The notes: generated from the letters alone by a model not told the origin. A DNA stretch of 64,000 bases from Clostridia bacterium (GCA_029098305.1 JAQXOB010000020.1:1-64000), one strand, 5' to 3'; shown: positions 25,944 through 36,489, counted from the stretch's first letter. Translations and numbers: made by a program.

Positions 25944-26693
25944 ATGCATAAGTATTTTGATTTGAATCAAAGAGTATTTGTCTTTGATGATAAGCAACAA
26001 AATAATGAAAACTCAAATCAAGAAGAAGCTTCTTCTGATAACAATCTGGATGAAATAGAAAAAACGGGATCTGTTACCACTAATGGTAAATATATTATTC
26101 ATTGTCTAACGATAATAGGACAGATAGAAGGGCATTTTATCCTTCCATCTGATAATAAAACAACTAAGTATGAGCACGTGATACCTCAAATAGTAGCAGT
26201 TGAGGAAGATGATAGAATAGACGGACTTTTAGTTTTGCTCAACACCCAAGGTGGTGATGTTGAAGCAGGTCTTGCTATAGCTGAGCTCTTGGCTGGAATA
26301 AAGAAGCCAACTGTCTCGTTAGTTCTTGGAGGAGGACATTCGATTGGTGTTCCTTTGGCTGTTGCGGCCAAGAAATCTTTTATAGCTAAGTCTGCATCAA
26401 TGACAGTGCATCCTGTCCGAATGACAGGTCTGACACTAGGTGTACCTCAAACATTTGAGTACTTTCATAGAATGCAAGAGCGTATAAATAATTTCGTTGC
26501 AGATAATTCTAATATCCACAGTGATAGATATAATGAGCTTGCTATGAATACCGGTGAGCTTGTTATGGATGTTGGAACAATATTAGAAGGTGATGACGCC
26601 GTGAAGGAAGGGCTTATTGATAAGGTTGGTAACCTTAGCGATGCTCTGCAATGTCTCTATTCGATGATAGATAAAGAAAAAAATAAAAAATAA
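25944..26693 (+). CDS. tepA: ClpP-fold serine protease, TepA/YmfB type
   Basis: 249 residues from the ATG at 25944 (GGAGGTG upstream; an earlier in-frame start at 25905 has no ribosome site). After a polar, acidic N-terminal 45 residues comes a ClpP/crotonase fold: [21 protein letters not shown], then [14 protein letters not shown] with the presumed catalytic Ser, then [11 protein letters not shown] with the His. This is the pattern of TepA, a translocation-enhancing signal-peptide-peptidase-like protein of Bacillus. In Firmicutes tepA often stands next to spoIIIE/ftsK; here uppP lies between. Confidence 0.85.
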   Translation: MHKYFDLNQRVFVFDDKQQNNENSNQEEASSDNNLDEIEKTGSVTTNGKYIIHCLTIIGQIEGHFILPSDNKTTKYEHVIPQIVAVEEDDRIDGLLVLLNTQGGDVEAGLAIAELLAGIKKPTVSLVLGGGHSIGVPLAVAAKKSFIAKSASMTVHPVRMTGLTLGVPQTFEYFHRMQERINNFVADNSNIHSDRYNELAMNTGELVMDVGTILEGDDAVKEGLIDKVGNLSDALQCLYSMIDKEKNKK

Positions 26694-26709
26694 TATAAAA
26701 TCATACATT

Positions 26710-26740
26710 GCCGATTGTCTGCTAATAGTAGTCAATCGGC
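26710..26740 (+). promoter_or_regulatory. Intergenic hairpin without a T run between tepA and uppP
   Basis: GCCGATTG (26710-26717) and CAATCGGC (26733-26740) form a perfect 8-base stem; inside, CTGC and GTAG can pair further with one G-U. No T tract follows (GCAAAAAGG comes next), so it is not a standard terminator. It lies just before the AAAAGGAG ribosome site of uppP. It could be an mRNA processing or stability element. Confidence 0.6.
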
Positions 26741-26761
26741 GCAAAAAGGAGATATACATAA

Positions 26762-27649
26762 ATGAACATAATACAGTCGATTATTTTAGGAATCGTGCAA
26801 GGGCTTACGGAGTTTTTGCCGGTATCTAGCAGTGGTCATTTAGCGCTTACTAAGGCGTTGCTTGGTGTTGACCTAGAGAGCAATTTATTTATGAATGTAA
26901 TGTTACATATTGGTACACTTGTCGCTGTTCTTGCGGTATATCGCAAGCTTGTCTGGAATCTTATCAAAGAGATTATCTCTATAATTTCAGATTTATTTAA
27001 AGGCAAATTTAGCTTTAAAAATATGAGTCATGATCGCAACATGATTTTCATGTTGATAATAGGACTATTACCACTGTTTTTACTATTTGTTCCGGTGCCG
27101 TTTCTCGAAGATACAAACTTCAAGGATTTGGCGGAGATTTTTAGCGGTAGTGAATATTTGTGGGTAGTTGGTGTTTCGCTTATACTTACTAGTTTATTGT
27201 TAACAACAGGAATTTTCTTTAACAAAAACAATTTGAAGAAAAATAAAATTAGAAAAAGATATAATGTTGTTGACTCGATTTGTGTAGGTATAACACAATG
27301 CTTTGCAGCAGTTCTATCAGGACTTTCTAGATCCGGTTCCACTTTAGCAGTGGCACAAATGAGAGGAATTGATAAACAGGCGGCTCTCGACTATTCTTTT
27401 GTTCTCGGTATTCCGTCTATTTTTGCAGCAGCTATACTTGAGCTGAAGGATGCATTATCTACAGATGTTAATCTTATTAATGATATTGGTATATTACCTA
27501 TTGTTGTTGGTGTGGCTGTATCAGCCGTTGTGGGCGTGCTGGCTATAAAGCTGTTTAAGTGGATGTTATCTAAGGATAGAATGTTTATATTTGTAATATA
27601 TACAGCTGTTCTGGGTGTCGTTACCGTCGTTACTTCAATAGTAAAATAA
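26762..27649 (+). CDS. uppP: Undecaprenyl-diphosphatase UppP (BacA)
   Basis: 295 residues with seven or more membrane helices. Family motifs are [11 protein letters not shown] near the N-terminus (catalytic-loop Glu and His) and [11 protein letters not shown] in the second half. It dephosphorylates undecaprenyl pyrophosphate for recycling in peptidoglycan synthesis and contributes to bacitracin tolerance. AAAGGAG precedes the ATG. ftsK follows after 17 bases. Confidence 0.95.
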   Translation: MNIIQSIILGIVQGLTEFLPVSSSGHLALTKALLGVDLESNLFMNVMLHIGTLVAVLAVYRKLVWNLIKEIISIISDLFKGKFSFKNMSHDRNMIFMLIIGLLPLFLLFVPVPFLEDTNFKDLAEIFSGSEYLWVVGVSLILTSLLLTTGIFFNKNNLKKNKIRKRYNVVDSICVGITQCFAAVLSGLSRSGSTLAVAQMRGIDKQAALDYSFVLGIPSIFAAAILELKDALSTDVNLINDIGILPIVVGVAVSAVVGVLAIKLFKWMLSKDRMFIFVIYTAVLGVVTVVTSIVK

Positions 27650-27666
27650 ATCAGAGGTGTAAGATT

Positions 27667-30438
27667 TTGGCTCAAGGAACAAAAACAAAACCAACTTCTA
27701 AGAATAAAGAAAAAAAATCAAATACACAGACCTCAAAAAAGTCTGATTCTAATGCAAATACATCAAAAGTTGAAAATTCATCGTCAAAGGGTATTATTTT
27801 ATTTATAATTGCTATTTTTATAACTTTTTTGATACTTATCAAGGGTGAAAACTTTTGGTTGTGTATGCATAATTTTTGCCTATGGCTTGGTGGTTGGCTG
27901 TCGATATCAATTCCGGTATTACTAATTTACCTCGCAATATCTATAGCCAAAGGACAAAAAAAGGTGAATTATAAATTTTCTATGATTACCTCTATAACAG
28001 TCTTGTCTGCTACTGTAATAAATCTATTTGCATCAGATGTATGTAGTTTTCCTGAATACTTTGCGAAACTTACTCATTTGGGTTCAAATGATTTTTCGGT
28101 ATTTGGCACAGGACTTTTAGGAAATATTGTTTCAATACCGCTTCGCTCACTTATGGGTGATATAGGCGCAAGAATAACCTGTATTCTTCTTCTTGCACTT
28201 TTTATAATGCTTTTCGCAGGTATAACTGTTATAAATATTACAGATACTCTCAAAAAACCGGTTGATAAAATTAAGGTTGTAAATGAGCAATACAAACAAC
28301 GTGTAATTGAAAGAAAAAATGAGAGAGAATCTCTAAATCAGCAACAAAACGATAAAGTGATGATCGATATCCCACTAGACGGTGAGGTACGAAAACGTGA
28401 CAAAAGAAAAAAAGCAGATAGATTAGTGTCAGCTGTGATAGATGTTAACAAGCTTACTCCGCAAGAGATTGTTGATTATGAAGATCGTGTAAAAAAGGCA
28501 GAAGAAGAACAAAGAAATATTCAGGAGAATATGGATTTTCCAGATGATGACTATATTAGGCAGGCAATCTCATTTGGTAGCACAAGCTATTCTAAGCCAG
28601 AAGCTCAACAGCAGAAGGTTCCTGCATTGGGCAATGCTGACGAAATTCGGAATAATGTACCTACTGCAAATGAAGATGATGTAGATGCAATTTCGGATAC
28701 GAACACTAATGTTGAACGTCATGCATATAAAGTAAAACCAGTTCGTACACAAATGACAAAAGAGCAAAGGGAAGAGGATGATATCGCTTCTGTACCAATT
28801 GATTTGTATAAAACAGTAACTTCTTCGAAGAAAGAAACAGCTCTTCAAACAATCCAATATAGCAAAGAAATTGATGAAGAAATCAGAAAAAATGCAATCA
28901 AAGAGGAAGAAATAGAAAAAGTACATAAATTCCCATCAGTAGAGCTTCTCTCAGAAGCCAAAGTAACTGATGATACCGGTGTTGTGGCAGAATTGCATGA
29001 AAACGCACGAAAGCTTATAGAAACACTAGATAGTTTCAATGTAAAAGCAAAAATTCTTAATATATGTCGTGGCCCATCAGTTACCAGATATGAGATACAG
29101 CCTGCACCTGGTGTAAAAATCAGCAAAATAACAAATCTTGCCGATGATATAGCACTTAATCTGGCTGCGCTTGGTGTGCGTATAGAAGCACCTATCCCTG
29201 GCAAAGCCGCTGTAGGCATAGAGGTTCCTAACAAAACGGTCAGCATGGTATCTATGAGAGAGCTTATCGACTCTGACACATTCAGAGATGCTAAGAGCAA
29301 GCTTTCTTGTGTTATAGGCAGAGATATTTCAGGCAATATATTCTCTATAGACCTTGCAAAACTTCCTCACTTGCTTATCGCCGGTACAACCGGATCCGGT
29401 AAGTCTGTATGTGTTAATTCTATTTTACTTAGCATACTTTATAAAGCTACTCCGGACGAGGTTAAACTTATACTTATTGACCCTAAAATGGTTGAATTTT
29501 CTAAGTATAAAAGTGTGCCACATTTGTTAATTCCGGTTGTATCTGATCCTAAAAAGGCGGCCGGTGCTTTAAACTGGGCTGTAAACGAAATGCTTGAGAG
29601 ATACAGGTCGTTCTCAGAGTGTGGTGCAAGAGATATTCATGGCTACAATAAGATTGTAGAAAATAATTTGACTAAGATGCGTGAAGCACAAGAAAATGGC
29701 GAAGAGGATACAGTTGCAGGGCCAACCAAAAAGCTAGAGCAAATTGTTATAGCTATAGACGAACTCTCTGATCTTATGATGGCAGCACCAAAAGAGGTGG
29801 AGGATGCTATATTCAGACTGGCTCAGATGGCTCGTGCAGCCGGTATGCACCTTGTAATCGCCACTCAAAGACCATCTGTTGATGTTATCACAGGTGTTAT
29901 TAAAGCAAACATCCCAAGTCGTATTGCACTCAAGGTTTCATCTCAAACAGACTCACGTACGATACTTGATGCGGGTGGAGCAGATAAACTGATAGGAAAA
30001 GGCGATATGCTGTGTATGCCTATTGGTATTTCCAAACCGATACGTGTGCAGGGTGGTTACGCCTCAGATGAAGAGATAGAAAAAATTACAGATTTCTTCA
30101 AGCAAGACGACAACAGTCCTGAGTTTAACGAAGACGTAATAGAGCAAATTGACTTTATTGCAGAAAGTCAGATAAGTAGTAATAAAAAGAATGAGCCTTC
30201 ATCAGAGCCTTCAGGAGATGCTGATCCACTCACAGAGGATGCTATAAAATGCGTAGTTGAGGCTGGCGAAGCAAGCGTAAGTCTTCTTCAAAGAAGATTA
30301 AAGGTAGGATATGCCAGAGCCGGTCGCCTTGTAGATGATCTTGAGGCTATGGGCATTGTAGGACCGCATGAGGGTTCTAAAAAACGTAAAGTTCTGCTAA
30401 CATATCAGCAGTGGCTTGAAAGAAGCGGAAATATGTAA
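27667..30438 (+). CDS. ftsK: FtsK/SpoIIIE family DNA translocase
   Basis: 923 residues. The N-terminus is lysine- and serine-rich, followed by four predicted membrane helices (about 38-195), an acidic/charged linker, the alpha and beta motor domains with Walker A GTTGSGKS and Walker [14 protein letters not shown], and a C-terminal gamma winged helix ([24 protein letters not shown]). It pumps DNA through the septum during division or sporulation; which paralogue this is cannot be decided. The start is TTG with AGAGGTG seven bases upstream. Confidence 0.95.
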   Translation: MAQGTKTKPTSKNKEKKSNTQTSKKSDSNANTSKVENSSSKGIILFIIAIFITFLILIKGENFWLCMHNFCLWLGGWLSISIPVLLIYLAISIAKGQKKVNYKFSMITSITVLSATVINLFASDVCSFPEYFAKLTHLGSNDFSVFGTGLLGNIVSIPLRSLMGDIGARITCILLLALFIMLFAGITVINITDTLKKPVDKIKVVNEQYKQRVIERKNERESLNQQQNDKVMIDIPLDGEVRKRDKRKKADRLVSAVIDVNKLTPQEIVDYEDRVKKAEEEQRNIQENMDFPDDDYIRQAISFGSTSYSKPEAQQQKVPALGNADEIRNNVPTANEDDVDAISDTNTNVERHAYKVKPVRTQMTKEQREEDDIASVPIDLYKTVTSSKKETALQTIQYSKEIDEEIRKNAIKEEEIEKVHKFPSVELLSEAKVTDDTGVVAELHENARKLIETLDSFNVKAKILNICRGPSVTRYEIQPAPGVKISKITNLADDIALNLAALGVRIEAPIPGKAAVGIEVPNKTVSMVSMRELIDSDTFRDAKSKLSCVIGRDISGNIFSIDLAKLPHLLIAGTTGSGKSVCVNSILLSILYKATPDEVKLILIDPKMVEFSKYKSVPHLLIPVVSDPKKAAGALNWAVNEMLERYRSFSECGARDIHGYNKIVENNLTKMREAQENGEEDTVAGPTKKLEQIVIAIDELSDLMMAAPKEVEDAIFRLAQMARAAGMHLVIATQRPSVDVITGVIKANIPSRIALKVSSQTDSRTILDAGGADKLIGKGDMLCMPIGISKPIRVQGGYASDEEIEKITDFFKQDDNSPEFNEDVIEQIDFIAESQISSNKKNEPSSEPSGDADPLTEDAIKCVVEAGEASVSLLQRRLKVGYARAGRLVDDLEAMGIVGPHEGSKKRKVLLTYQQWLERSGNM

Positions 30439-30457
30439 AAACGGACGGTTTATATTT

Positions 30458-32347
30458 ATGAGTTTTTTACCTGTTACAAAAGAAGAAATGCTATCACGTG
30501 GCTGGGAACAACCTGATTTCGTATATATTACCGGAGATAGCTATGTGGATCATCCTAGCTTTGGTGTATCTATTATTTCACGTGTGCTAGAAGCAAAGGG
30601 ATATAAGGTTGTTATCTTATCTCAGCCAAATTGGAAAAATGACAAGGACTTTATGCAGTTTGGTAAGCCGAGATTAGGTTTTTTGATAACCTCCGGCAAC
30701 ATAGACAGCATGGTGTCTCATTATACAGCCGCAAAAAAACATAGAAGTGATGACCCATACACAGCAGGTAACAAATCCGGTAAACGCCCGGATAGAGCAG
30801 TAATAGTTTATTCTAATATTGTGAGAAGAATCTATCCTGACAGTGTCATTATAATAGGAGGGCTAGAGGCGTCTTTGCGTAGATTTGCCCATTATGACTA
30901 TTGGGACGATGAGGTAAGACCATCTATTCTGATTGATAGTAAAGCTGATATACTTTCATTTGGCATGGGCGAAAATCAGACCATAGAGCTAGCAAATCGC
31001 CTTAATAATGGCGAGAAACCAGCAGATATGCGTGATATGAGAGGAATTTGCTATGCTGTTTCCACTACAGAGTATCAGCAAGACGATGCCTGCATATGCC
31101 CATCATTTGAGCAAGTAAGCACATCTAAAAAGGAATATGCAATTGCCTGCAAAAAGCAAATGCAACAACAGGACGCTGTCAGAGGTAAGAAAATAATTCA
31201 GCGTCATGGTGATGTTATGGTTGTGCAAAATCCTCCTATGCTACCACTCACCACAGAGGAGCTTGATTGGGTGTATTCGCTACCCTATGAACGTATGTAT
31301 CATCCTATGTATGAAGAGCTTGGAGGAGTGAATGGCATAAAGGAAGTTGAATTTTCGGTAACTCATAACAGAGGTTGTTTTGGTGGATGTAACTTCTGCT
31401 CTATAGCTTTTCATCAGGGAAGAGCAGTTACTTGCAGAAGCGAACAATCTATAATTGAAGAGGTGAAAAAACTTACCGAAAATCCTAGATTTAAAGGCTA
31501 TGTGCATGATGTGGGAGGTCCCACTGCTAATTTTAGACTTCCATCATGCGAGAAACAAAAAAAGCTTGGACTTTGCAAGGATAAAAAATGCCTTGCACCA
31601 ACACCATGTCCTAATCTTCAGGTGGATCACACTGAATATTTACACATGCTTCGATCTATAAGAAATCTGCCAAAAGTAAAAAAAGTGTTTATACGAAGCG
31701 GTATACGTTTTGATTATCTTATAGAAGATGAAGATAAAGAGTTCTTCAGAGAGCTTGTGCAACACCATGTTAGTGGTCAGCTTAAGGTTGCACCTGAACA
31801 TTGTTCAGCTATAGTCCTTGATAAAATGGGTAAACCCCATATAGAAACATATAAGCGATTTGCTGATGAGTTTTATAAAATTACTAATCAGCAAGGAAAA
31901 AAACAATATCTTGTGCCTTATTTAATGTCTAGCCATCCAGGATCAGGACTAAAAGAAGCTATCGAGCTGGCATTATTTTTGAAGAAAGAACATTTACATC
32001 CGGAACAAGTGCAGGATTTTTATCCCACACCGGGTACTGTGTCTACTTGTATGTTTTACACAGGAATTGATCCGTATACAATGAAGGAAGTATACGTAGC
32101 AAAGTCTGCTGAGGATAAAGCAATGCAACGTGCTCTACTTCAGTATTTTCTTCCAAAAAACAAGGCTCTTGTTATCAAAGCACTCACCAAAGCAGGACGT
32201 ACAGATCTTATAGGCACAGGCAAAAACTGCTTAGTAACACCAATGCGTCAGCCAGTCAATAATAAACCGATTAATAATCACATTAAAAATAAATCAAATA
32301 ATAGATTAAAAAAGAGTAATACCCAAAAAGGAAGAGAGAAACGATGA
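30458..32347 (+). CDS. YgiQ family radical SAM protein
   Basis: 629 residues from the ATG at 30458, the family's usual start (MSFLPVTKEEMLSRGWEQPDF); upstream in-frame codons overlap ftsK. Motifs: GDSYVDHPSFG, IIGGLEASLRRFAHYDYWDD, and the cluster-binding RGCFGGCNFCSIAFHQGR (CxxxCxxC). DUF3362-like C-terminal features include FYPTPGT and GTGKNCLV. The reaction is unknown for the family. Its TGA overlaps the next ATG. Confidence 0.93.
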   Translation: MSFLPVTKEEMLSRGWEQPDFVYITGDSYVDHPSFGVSIISRVLEAKGYKVVILSQPNWKNDKDFMQFGKPRLGFLITSGNIDSMVSHYTAAKKHRSDDPYTAGNKSGKRPDRAVIVYSNIVRRIYPDSVIIIGGLEASLRRFAHYDYWDDEVRPSILIDSKADILSFGMGENQTIELANRLNNGEKPADMRDMRGICYAVSTTEYQQDDACICPSFEQVSTSKKEYAIACKKQMQQQDAVRGKKIIQRHGDVMVVQNPPMLPLTTEELDWVYSLPYERMYHPMYEELGGVNGIKEVEFSVTHNRGCFGGCNFCSIAFHQGRAVTCRSEQSIIEEVKKLTENPRFKGYVHDVGGPTANFRLPSCEKQKKLGLCKDKKCLAPTPCPNLQVDHTEYLHMLRSIRNLPKVKKVFIRSGIRFDYLIEDEDKEFFRELVQHHVSGQLKVAPEHCSAIVLDKMGKPHIETYKRFADEFYKITNQQGKKQYLVPYLMSSHPGSGLKEAIELALFLKKEHLHPEQVQDFYPTPGTVSTCMFYTGIDPYTMKEVYVAKSAEDKAMQRALLQYFLPKNKALVIKALTKAGRTDLIGTGKNCLVTPMRQPVNNKPINNHIKNKSNNRLKKSNTQKGREKR

Positions 32348-32505
32348 AAAAATTAAAACTAACAAAACTTGAATTAGGTATGGCTATCTGCGAAGATAAA
32401 GAGAAAAAAATATATGGAATTCAAATAAATGAGCTTCCAGATGGCGTAAGATTGGGGCAATATATCATCATTGATGATGAGGGCAATATTTCGATAGAGA
32501 AATAA
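32344..32505 (+). CDS. 53-residue DUF3006-like protein
   Basis: ATG at 32344 overlaps the ygiQ stop (ATGA) and opens 53 codons, with GGAAGAG a few bases upstream. The product (KLKLTKLELGMAICEDK... INELPDGVRLGQYIIIDDEG... ISIEK) follows the pattern of the short DUF3006 proteins: an N-terminal beta strand with a conserved AICED-type segment, then LPxGVxxG and a final DxxG turn. No function is known. Overlap on one side and a 16-base gap to the flavin reductase on the other suggest it is translated within the operon. Confidence 0.7.
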   Translation: MKKLKLTKLELGMAICEDKEKKIYGIQINELPDGVRLGQYIIIDDEGNISIEK

Positions 32506-32521
32506 TTTTTGAGGTGAGATT

Positions 32522-33022
32522 ATGTCAGAATTAAAGAAAATAGATTTATTACAGATGGAGGCAAATCCATTTGACATGATAGGAAAGCAATGGATGCTTA
32601 TTACAGCCGGTGATCAACAAAAATACAATACCATGACAGCAAGCTGGGGTGGTATGGGTGTTCTTTGGAACAAAAATGTAGTATTCATATTTATACGCCC
32701 TCAGAGATACACATTAGAATTTGTTGACGAGAGTGAATTTTTTACCTTGTGTTTCTTTGATGATGAATACAAAAATGCCCTTAAATTTTGTGGCACAAAA
32801 TCCGGAAGAGATTTTGATAAAGCACATGAAACCGGACTTACAGCAAGGTTTGATATGTCAGTACCATATTTTGAAGAAGCAAAGCTGGTGCTTGTATGCA
32901 AAAAGATGTATCGTCAGCAGCTTACAGAGAATAACGTGATTGATGAAAGAGTTTACAAAGAATATAACAACGATTATCACTATATGTTCGTTGGTGAGAT
33001 TGTTGAAGCATATATAAAATAG
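32522..33022 (+). CDS. Flavin reductase-like FMN-binding protein
   Basis: 166 residues with the split-barrel flavin reductase layout: WMLITAGDQQKYNTMTASWGGMGVLWNKNVVFIFIRPQRYT, then FVDESEFFTLCFF and GRDFDKAHETGL. Such proteins bind FMN and transfer electrons in anaerobes (flavoredoxin-like). Full length. GAGGTGA precedes the ATG. It lies in a block with two FAD oxidoreductases and rex, suggesting redox metabolism. Confidence 0.85.
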   Translation: MSELKKIDLLQMEANPFDMIGKQWMLITAGDQQKYNTMTASWGGMGVLWNKNVVFIFIRPQRYTLEFVDESEFFTLCFFDDEYKNALKFCGTKSGRDFDKAHETGLTARFDMSVPYFEEAKLVLVCKKMYRQQLTENNVIDERVYKEYNNDYHYMFVGEIVEAYIK

Positions 33023-33033
33023 GAGTGTTTATT

Positions 33034-33543
33034 TTGAGCGGAATTATAAGTAACATAATCGAAATGTTTGGCAATATCCCACATGAGCTTATTATATTTT
33101 TAATCTCTATGGTTCCTGTTTTAGAGTTAAGAGGAGGATTAATAGCCGCTGCTCTCTTAGGAGTTGATATGAACATAGCGATTCCTATTTGTATGTTAGG
33201 CAATTTTTTACCAATTCCTTTTATTTTACTTTTTATAAACAAGATTTTTAATGTGCTTCGCAATACCAAGCTTGTTAAGCTAGTTGATAAACTAGAGGCA
33301 AAGGCAAATAAAAGCGCAAAAACTATTATGAAACACAAGAGATTTGGTCTTACTATTTTTGTAGGAATACCTCTTCCGATGACAGGAGCTTGGACGGGTG
33401 CACTTGTAGCAGCTTTGTTTAAATTTAAGTTAAAAGAATCTATACCAACAATACTACTTGGATTATGTCTTGCTGCAACCATTATGACCATAATATGCTA
33501 TGGATTCCCAAGCTTGTTCTCGTCTATGATTGGCACAGCATAA
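33034..33543 (+). CDS. Small multidrug-export family membrane protein (PF06695-like)
   Basis: About 169 residues, four to five membrane helices. The motifs VPVLELRGGLIAAALLG, GNFLPIPFILLF and FVGIPLPMTGAWTGALVAALF identify the small-export/COG2426 family, which has distant similarity to DedA-type proteins. The substrate is unproven. TTG at 33034 is chosen because AGGAG (33021-33025) lies eight bases upstream; the GTG at 33025 overlaps that site. Confidence 0.82.
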   Translation: MSGIISNIIEMFGNIPHELIIFLISMVPVLELRGGLIAAALLGVDMNIAIPICMLGNFLPIPFILLFINKIFNVLRNTKLVKLVDKLEAKANKSAKTIMKHKRFGLTIFVGIPLPMTGAWTGALVAALFKFKLKESIPTILLGLCLAATIMTIICYGFPSLFSSMIGTA

Positions 33544-33566
33544 TATTTTTCAGAGGGTGACAGATT

Positions 33567-34814
33567 TTGAAAAATAAAGTATACGATATTGCGATTGTAG
33601 GCGGAGGAGCATCCGGCCTTATTGCTGCTGCATATATTGAAAACAATTCGCACAATACAAGCTATATTATACTCGAAAAAGAACCTCGTGTGGGAAAACG
33701 TATTTTATCAACAGGTAATGGAAGATGCAACCTTACAAATTCGAATATCTCACAGCATAACTACCATGGAACCGGATCGAAATATATATCAGATATTTTA
33801 TCAAAATATGATACAAATTTTATTATACAACAATTCAATATTCTTGGATTGCTCACACGTGAGGATAAATCAGGACGTGTGTATCCATATTGTGAGCAGG
33901 CATCTGCTGTGTTAGATGTGTTGCGTAAATACACATCTGAGCATGAACTCACAGAATTTGAAGTTGTAAATATAGAAAAACAAAACAATCATTTTTTAAT
34001 TAGATCAAAAAATGAACAGATAAAAGCAAAAAAAATAATTATTGCTTGCGGTGGTTTTGTATCTCCTAAGCTCGGTGCAAATGGTTCCGGATATGATATA
34101 GCCAAAGCGTTAGGTCATAGGATTATATCGCCATTGCCTTCACTTGCACCTGTGCTTGTGAGTTCTAAAATTCTTTCATCGCTAAAGGGGATTCGCTCTA
34201 ATTGTAATGTTACCCTATATCATAATGGACAAGCTGTTAAAAGCGAAGATGGAGAGATACAGTTTGCAGATGGTTCTTTATCGGGTATTTGTATTTTTCA
34301 ACTTAGCCCATATGTAAACCGCCTTTTATCAAAAAAAGAGAAGAATATATATATTTCTGTTAATTTTATGCCTGAATTTAACAGAGAGCAAATAATTAAG
34401 CTTATAAAAGATAAAATCACGATTGACCCTAAGCAAACTCTTGAAAACTTCTTTGTAGGCATACTTAATAAACGCATAGGTCAAGCAATTTTTAAAACAG
34501 CAGGAATACTTCCTTTGTCAAGACAATGTGGAGAGTTAAGTGGCCTTGAAATACAAAATTTGTCAAAAACAATATGTGACATGAGATTTACTCCGTCAAG
34601 CATTTCCGACAAAAATAAAGCTCAGGTTAGCATTGGTGGAATAGATTGTAATGAAATTGATATGGCAACTATGCAATCTAAAAAAATCAAGGGATTATAT
34701 TTTGCAGGTGAAATTATGGATGTAGATGGAGATTGTGGAGGATATAATCTTCACTGTGCTTTTTCTACCGGACTTATCGCTGCAAAAAATTCTATAAAGG
34801 ATCTAAATAAATGA
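33567..34814 (+). CDS. BaiN/HI0933-family FAD-dependent oxidoreductase
   Basis: 415 residues. FAD-binding VGGGASGLIAA at the N-terminus, GNGRCNLTN, IIACGGFVSPKLGANGSGYDIAKALGH, and the closing GEIMDVDGDCGGYNLHCAFSTG are diagnostic of the HI0933/BaiN family. Members reduce or oxidise diverse substrates; the name does not give the substrate here. The start is TTG after AGAGGGTGA. It overlaps the next flavoprotein gene by four bases (ATGA). A 30-base stretch near its end (34671-34700) nearly repeats in that neighbour. Confidence 0.9.
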   Translation: MKNKVYDIAIVGGGASGLIAAAYIENNSHNTSYIILEKEPRVGKRILSTGNGRCNLTNSNISQHNYHGTGSKYISDILSKYDTNFIIQQFNILGLLTREDKSGRVYPYCEQASAVLDVLRKYTSEHELTEFEVVNIEKQNNHFLIRSKNEQIKAKKIIIACGGFVSPKLGANGSGYDIAKALGHRIISPLPSLAPVLVSSKILSSLKGIRSNCNVTLYHNGQAVKSEDGEIQFADGSLSGICIFQLSPYVNRLLSKKEKNIYISVNFMPEFNREQIIKLIKDKITIDPKQTLENFFVGILNKRIGQAIFKTAGILPLSRQCGELSGLEIQNLSKTICDMRFTPSSISDKNKAQVSIGGIDCNEIDMATMQSKKIKGLYFAGEIMDVDGDCGGYNLHCAFSTGLIAAKNSIKDLNK

Positions 34815-36403
34815 TACGTATATCAGATATCAAACTACCTATAAATTACACAAAAAAAGATATAATATTAGCTTGCGAGAAAAAGATAAAATTAAAATCT
34901 TATAATATAAAAGATATAACACTGGTAAAAAAGGGAATAGATGCCAGAAAGAAAAACGACATAAGATATTCACTCACAGTTGATGTCGAAGTTAATGCTG
35001 ATGAAGATATAGTTATATCTAAGTGCAGATCACAGAATATTACAAAGGCAAGCACAAAGAACTATGAATTGCCTGGGAAATATTGCAAGGCTATGCGTCC
35101 TGTAGTGATAGGTAGTGGACCTGCAGGGTTATTTTCAGCTTATATTCTCGCAATGTGCGGTGCAAAACCAATAGTGCTTGAACGTGGATATGATGTCGAA
35201 AAGAGAAGATTGGCTATCGACAATTTTAGACTTAATGCAATTATTGACGAAACAAGTAATATTCAGTTTGGTGAAGGCGGAGCCGGTACCTTTTCGGATG
35301 GCAAGTTAAACACTGGTATAAAAGACACTCGTATAAGAAAAGTACTTCAGATTTTTTGTGAACATGGTACGCCCGAGGAAATTCTCTTTAGTGCTAAGCC
35401 ACATATAGGAACTGATAAGCTTGCACCAACAGTAAAGAATATTCGTAATAAAATTATTTCCCTTGGTGGAGAGTTTTTATTTGAAAGTAAATTAACAGCA
35501 ATAAATACAATAGACGATAAGGTTAAATCTATTACATATGAGAAAAACGGTAATGAAATAACACTTGAATGTGAGGATTTAATTCTTGCCATAGGACATA
35601 GTGCAAGAGATACATTCGAAATGTTAGAAAAGATGGGTGTTCCGCTTGCATCAAAGCCATTTTCAATAGGAGCTAGAGTTGAACACCTGCAAAAGGACAT
35701 TGATATAGCTCAATATGGAACAGATAACTATAAAGATATACTTGGTGCGGCTGACTATAAACTATCAGCTCATCTCAAAAATGGTAGGGGAGTTTACACT
35801 TTTTGTATGTGTCCGGGAGGATATGTAGTTCCGGCTGCCAGCGAGAAAAATACAGTTGTTACTAACGGTATGAGTGAATTTGCCAGAGATAATGATAATG
35901 CAAACAGTGCTTTACTTGTTGGTGTAAATCCTGAAGACTTTGGCTATGATAGTCCGCTTGCCGGTATGTATTTTCAGCGAAAAATTGAGCAAGATGCATT
36001 TATATTAGGTGGAAGAAACTATCATGCTCCAGCCACACTTATCGGAGATTTTATGAAAAATAGAGCATCTAGCTCACTTGGAAAAGTAAAACCATCGTAT
36101 TTACCCGGTGTAAAATTAACTAATATAGCCGATTGTTTGCCGGATTTTGTAGCGGACTCTATGAGAGAAGCAATACAAATATTGCAGAATAGATTAAAAG
36201 GGTTCGATTGTCCTGATGCGGTTCTGACAGCACCGGAAACAAGAAGTTCATCACCTGTGCGAATTCTTCGAGACGAAAGTATGCAATCTTTAAAAATCAA
36301 GGGATTATATCCATGTGGTGAAGGAGCCGGCTATGCAGGCGGAATCACATCTGCCGCTGTAGATGGTATCAAATGTGCTGAGGCTGTTATTAATCGAAAA
36401 TAA
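34811..36403 (+). CDS. FAD-dependent dehydrogenase (COG2509 type)
   Basis: 530 residues. The first 90 residues form a small alpha-beta domain, followed by the FAD-binding PVVIGSGPAGLFSAYILA, NIQFGEGGAGTFSDGKLNTGIKD, LAIGHSARDTFEML, GARVEHLQ and GLYPCGEGAGYAGGITSAAVDG. These are the COG2509 family hallmarks; no physiological substrate is known. Translation is coupled to the preceding BaiN-type gene. No terminator lies between it and the WYL regulator. Confidence 0.9.
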   Translation: MIRISDIKLPINYTKKDIILACEKKIKLKSYNIKDITLVKKGIDARKKNDIRYSLTVDVEVNADEDIVISKCRSQNITKASTKNYELPGKYCKAMRPVVIGSGPAGLFSAYILAMCGAKPIVLERGYDVEKRRLAIDNFRLNAIIDETSNIQFGEGGAGTFSDGKLNTGIKDTRIRKVLQIFCEHGTPEEILFSAKPHIGTDKLAPTVKNIRNKIISLGGEFLFESKLTAINTIDDKVKSITYEKNGNEITLECEDLILAIGHSARDTFEMLEKMGVPLASKPFSIGARVEHLQKDIDIAQYGTDNYKDILGAADYKLSAHLKNGRGVYTFCMCPGGYVVPAASEKNTVVTNGMSEFARDNDNANSALLVGVNPEDFGYDSPLAGMYFQRKIEQDAFILGGRNYHAPATLIGDFMKNRASSSLGKVKPSYLPGVKLTNIADCLPDFVADSMREAIQILQNRLKGFDCPDAVLTAPETRSSSPVRILRDESMQSLKIKGLYPCGEGAGYAGGITSAAVDGIKCAEAVINRK

Positions 36404-36429
36404 TACTTTTTGAAAAGGACAAGCTTATA

Positions 36430-36489
36430 ATGGTAATTGCATTGAAAGTGCTGTATGAGCTTATGTATGAGTATGAACACAAAAAATAA
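36430..36489 (+). CDS. Possible 19-codon leader ORF overlapping the WYL regulator start
   Basis: ATG at 36430 has a good AAAAGGA site ten bases upstream and encodes MVIALKVLYELMYEYEHKK, then TAA at 36487-36489. It overlaps the first codons of the WYL regulator in another frame, while neither regulator start (36455 or 36473) has a ribosome site of its own. It may be a translational leader that couples into the regulator, or a chance ORF. Confidence 0.45.
   Translation: MVIALKVLYELMYEYEHKK

Noticed and set aside
28845..29336. 163-codon minus-strand ORF inside ftsK
   Set aside because: Serine- and isoleucine-rich antisense frame of a strongly coding gene; no start signals and no domain pattern.
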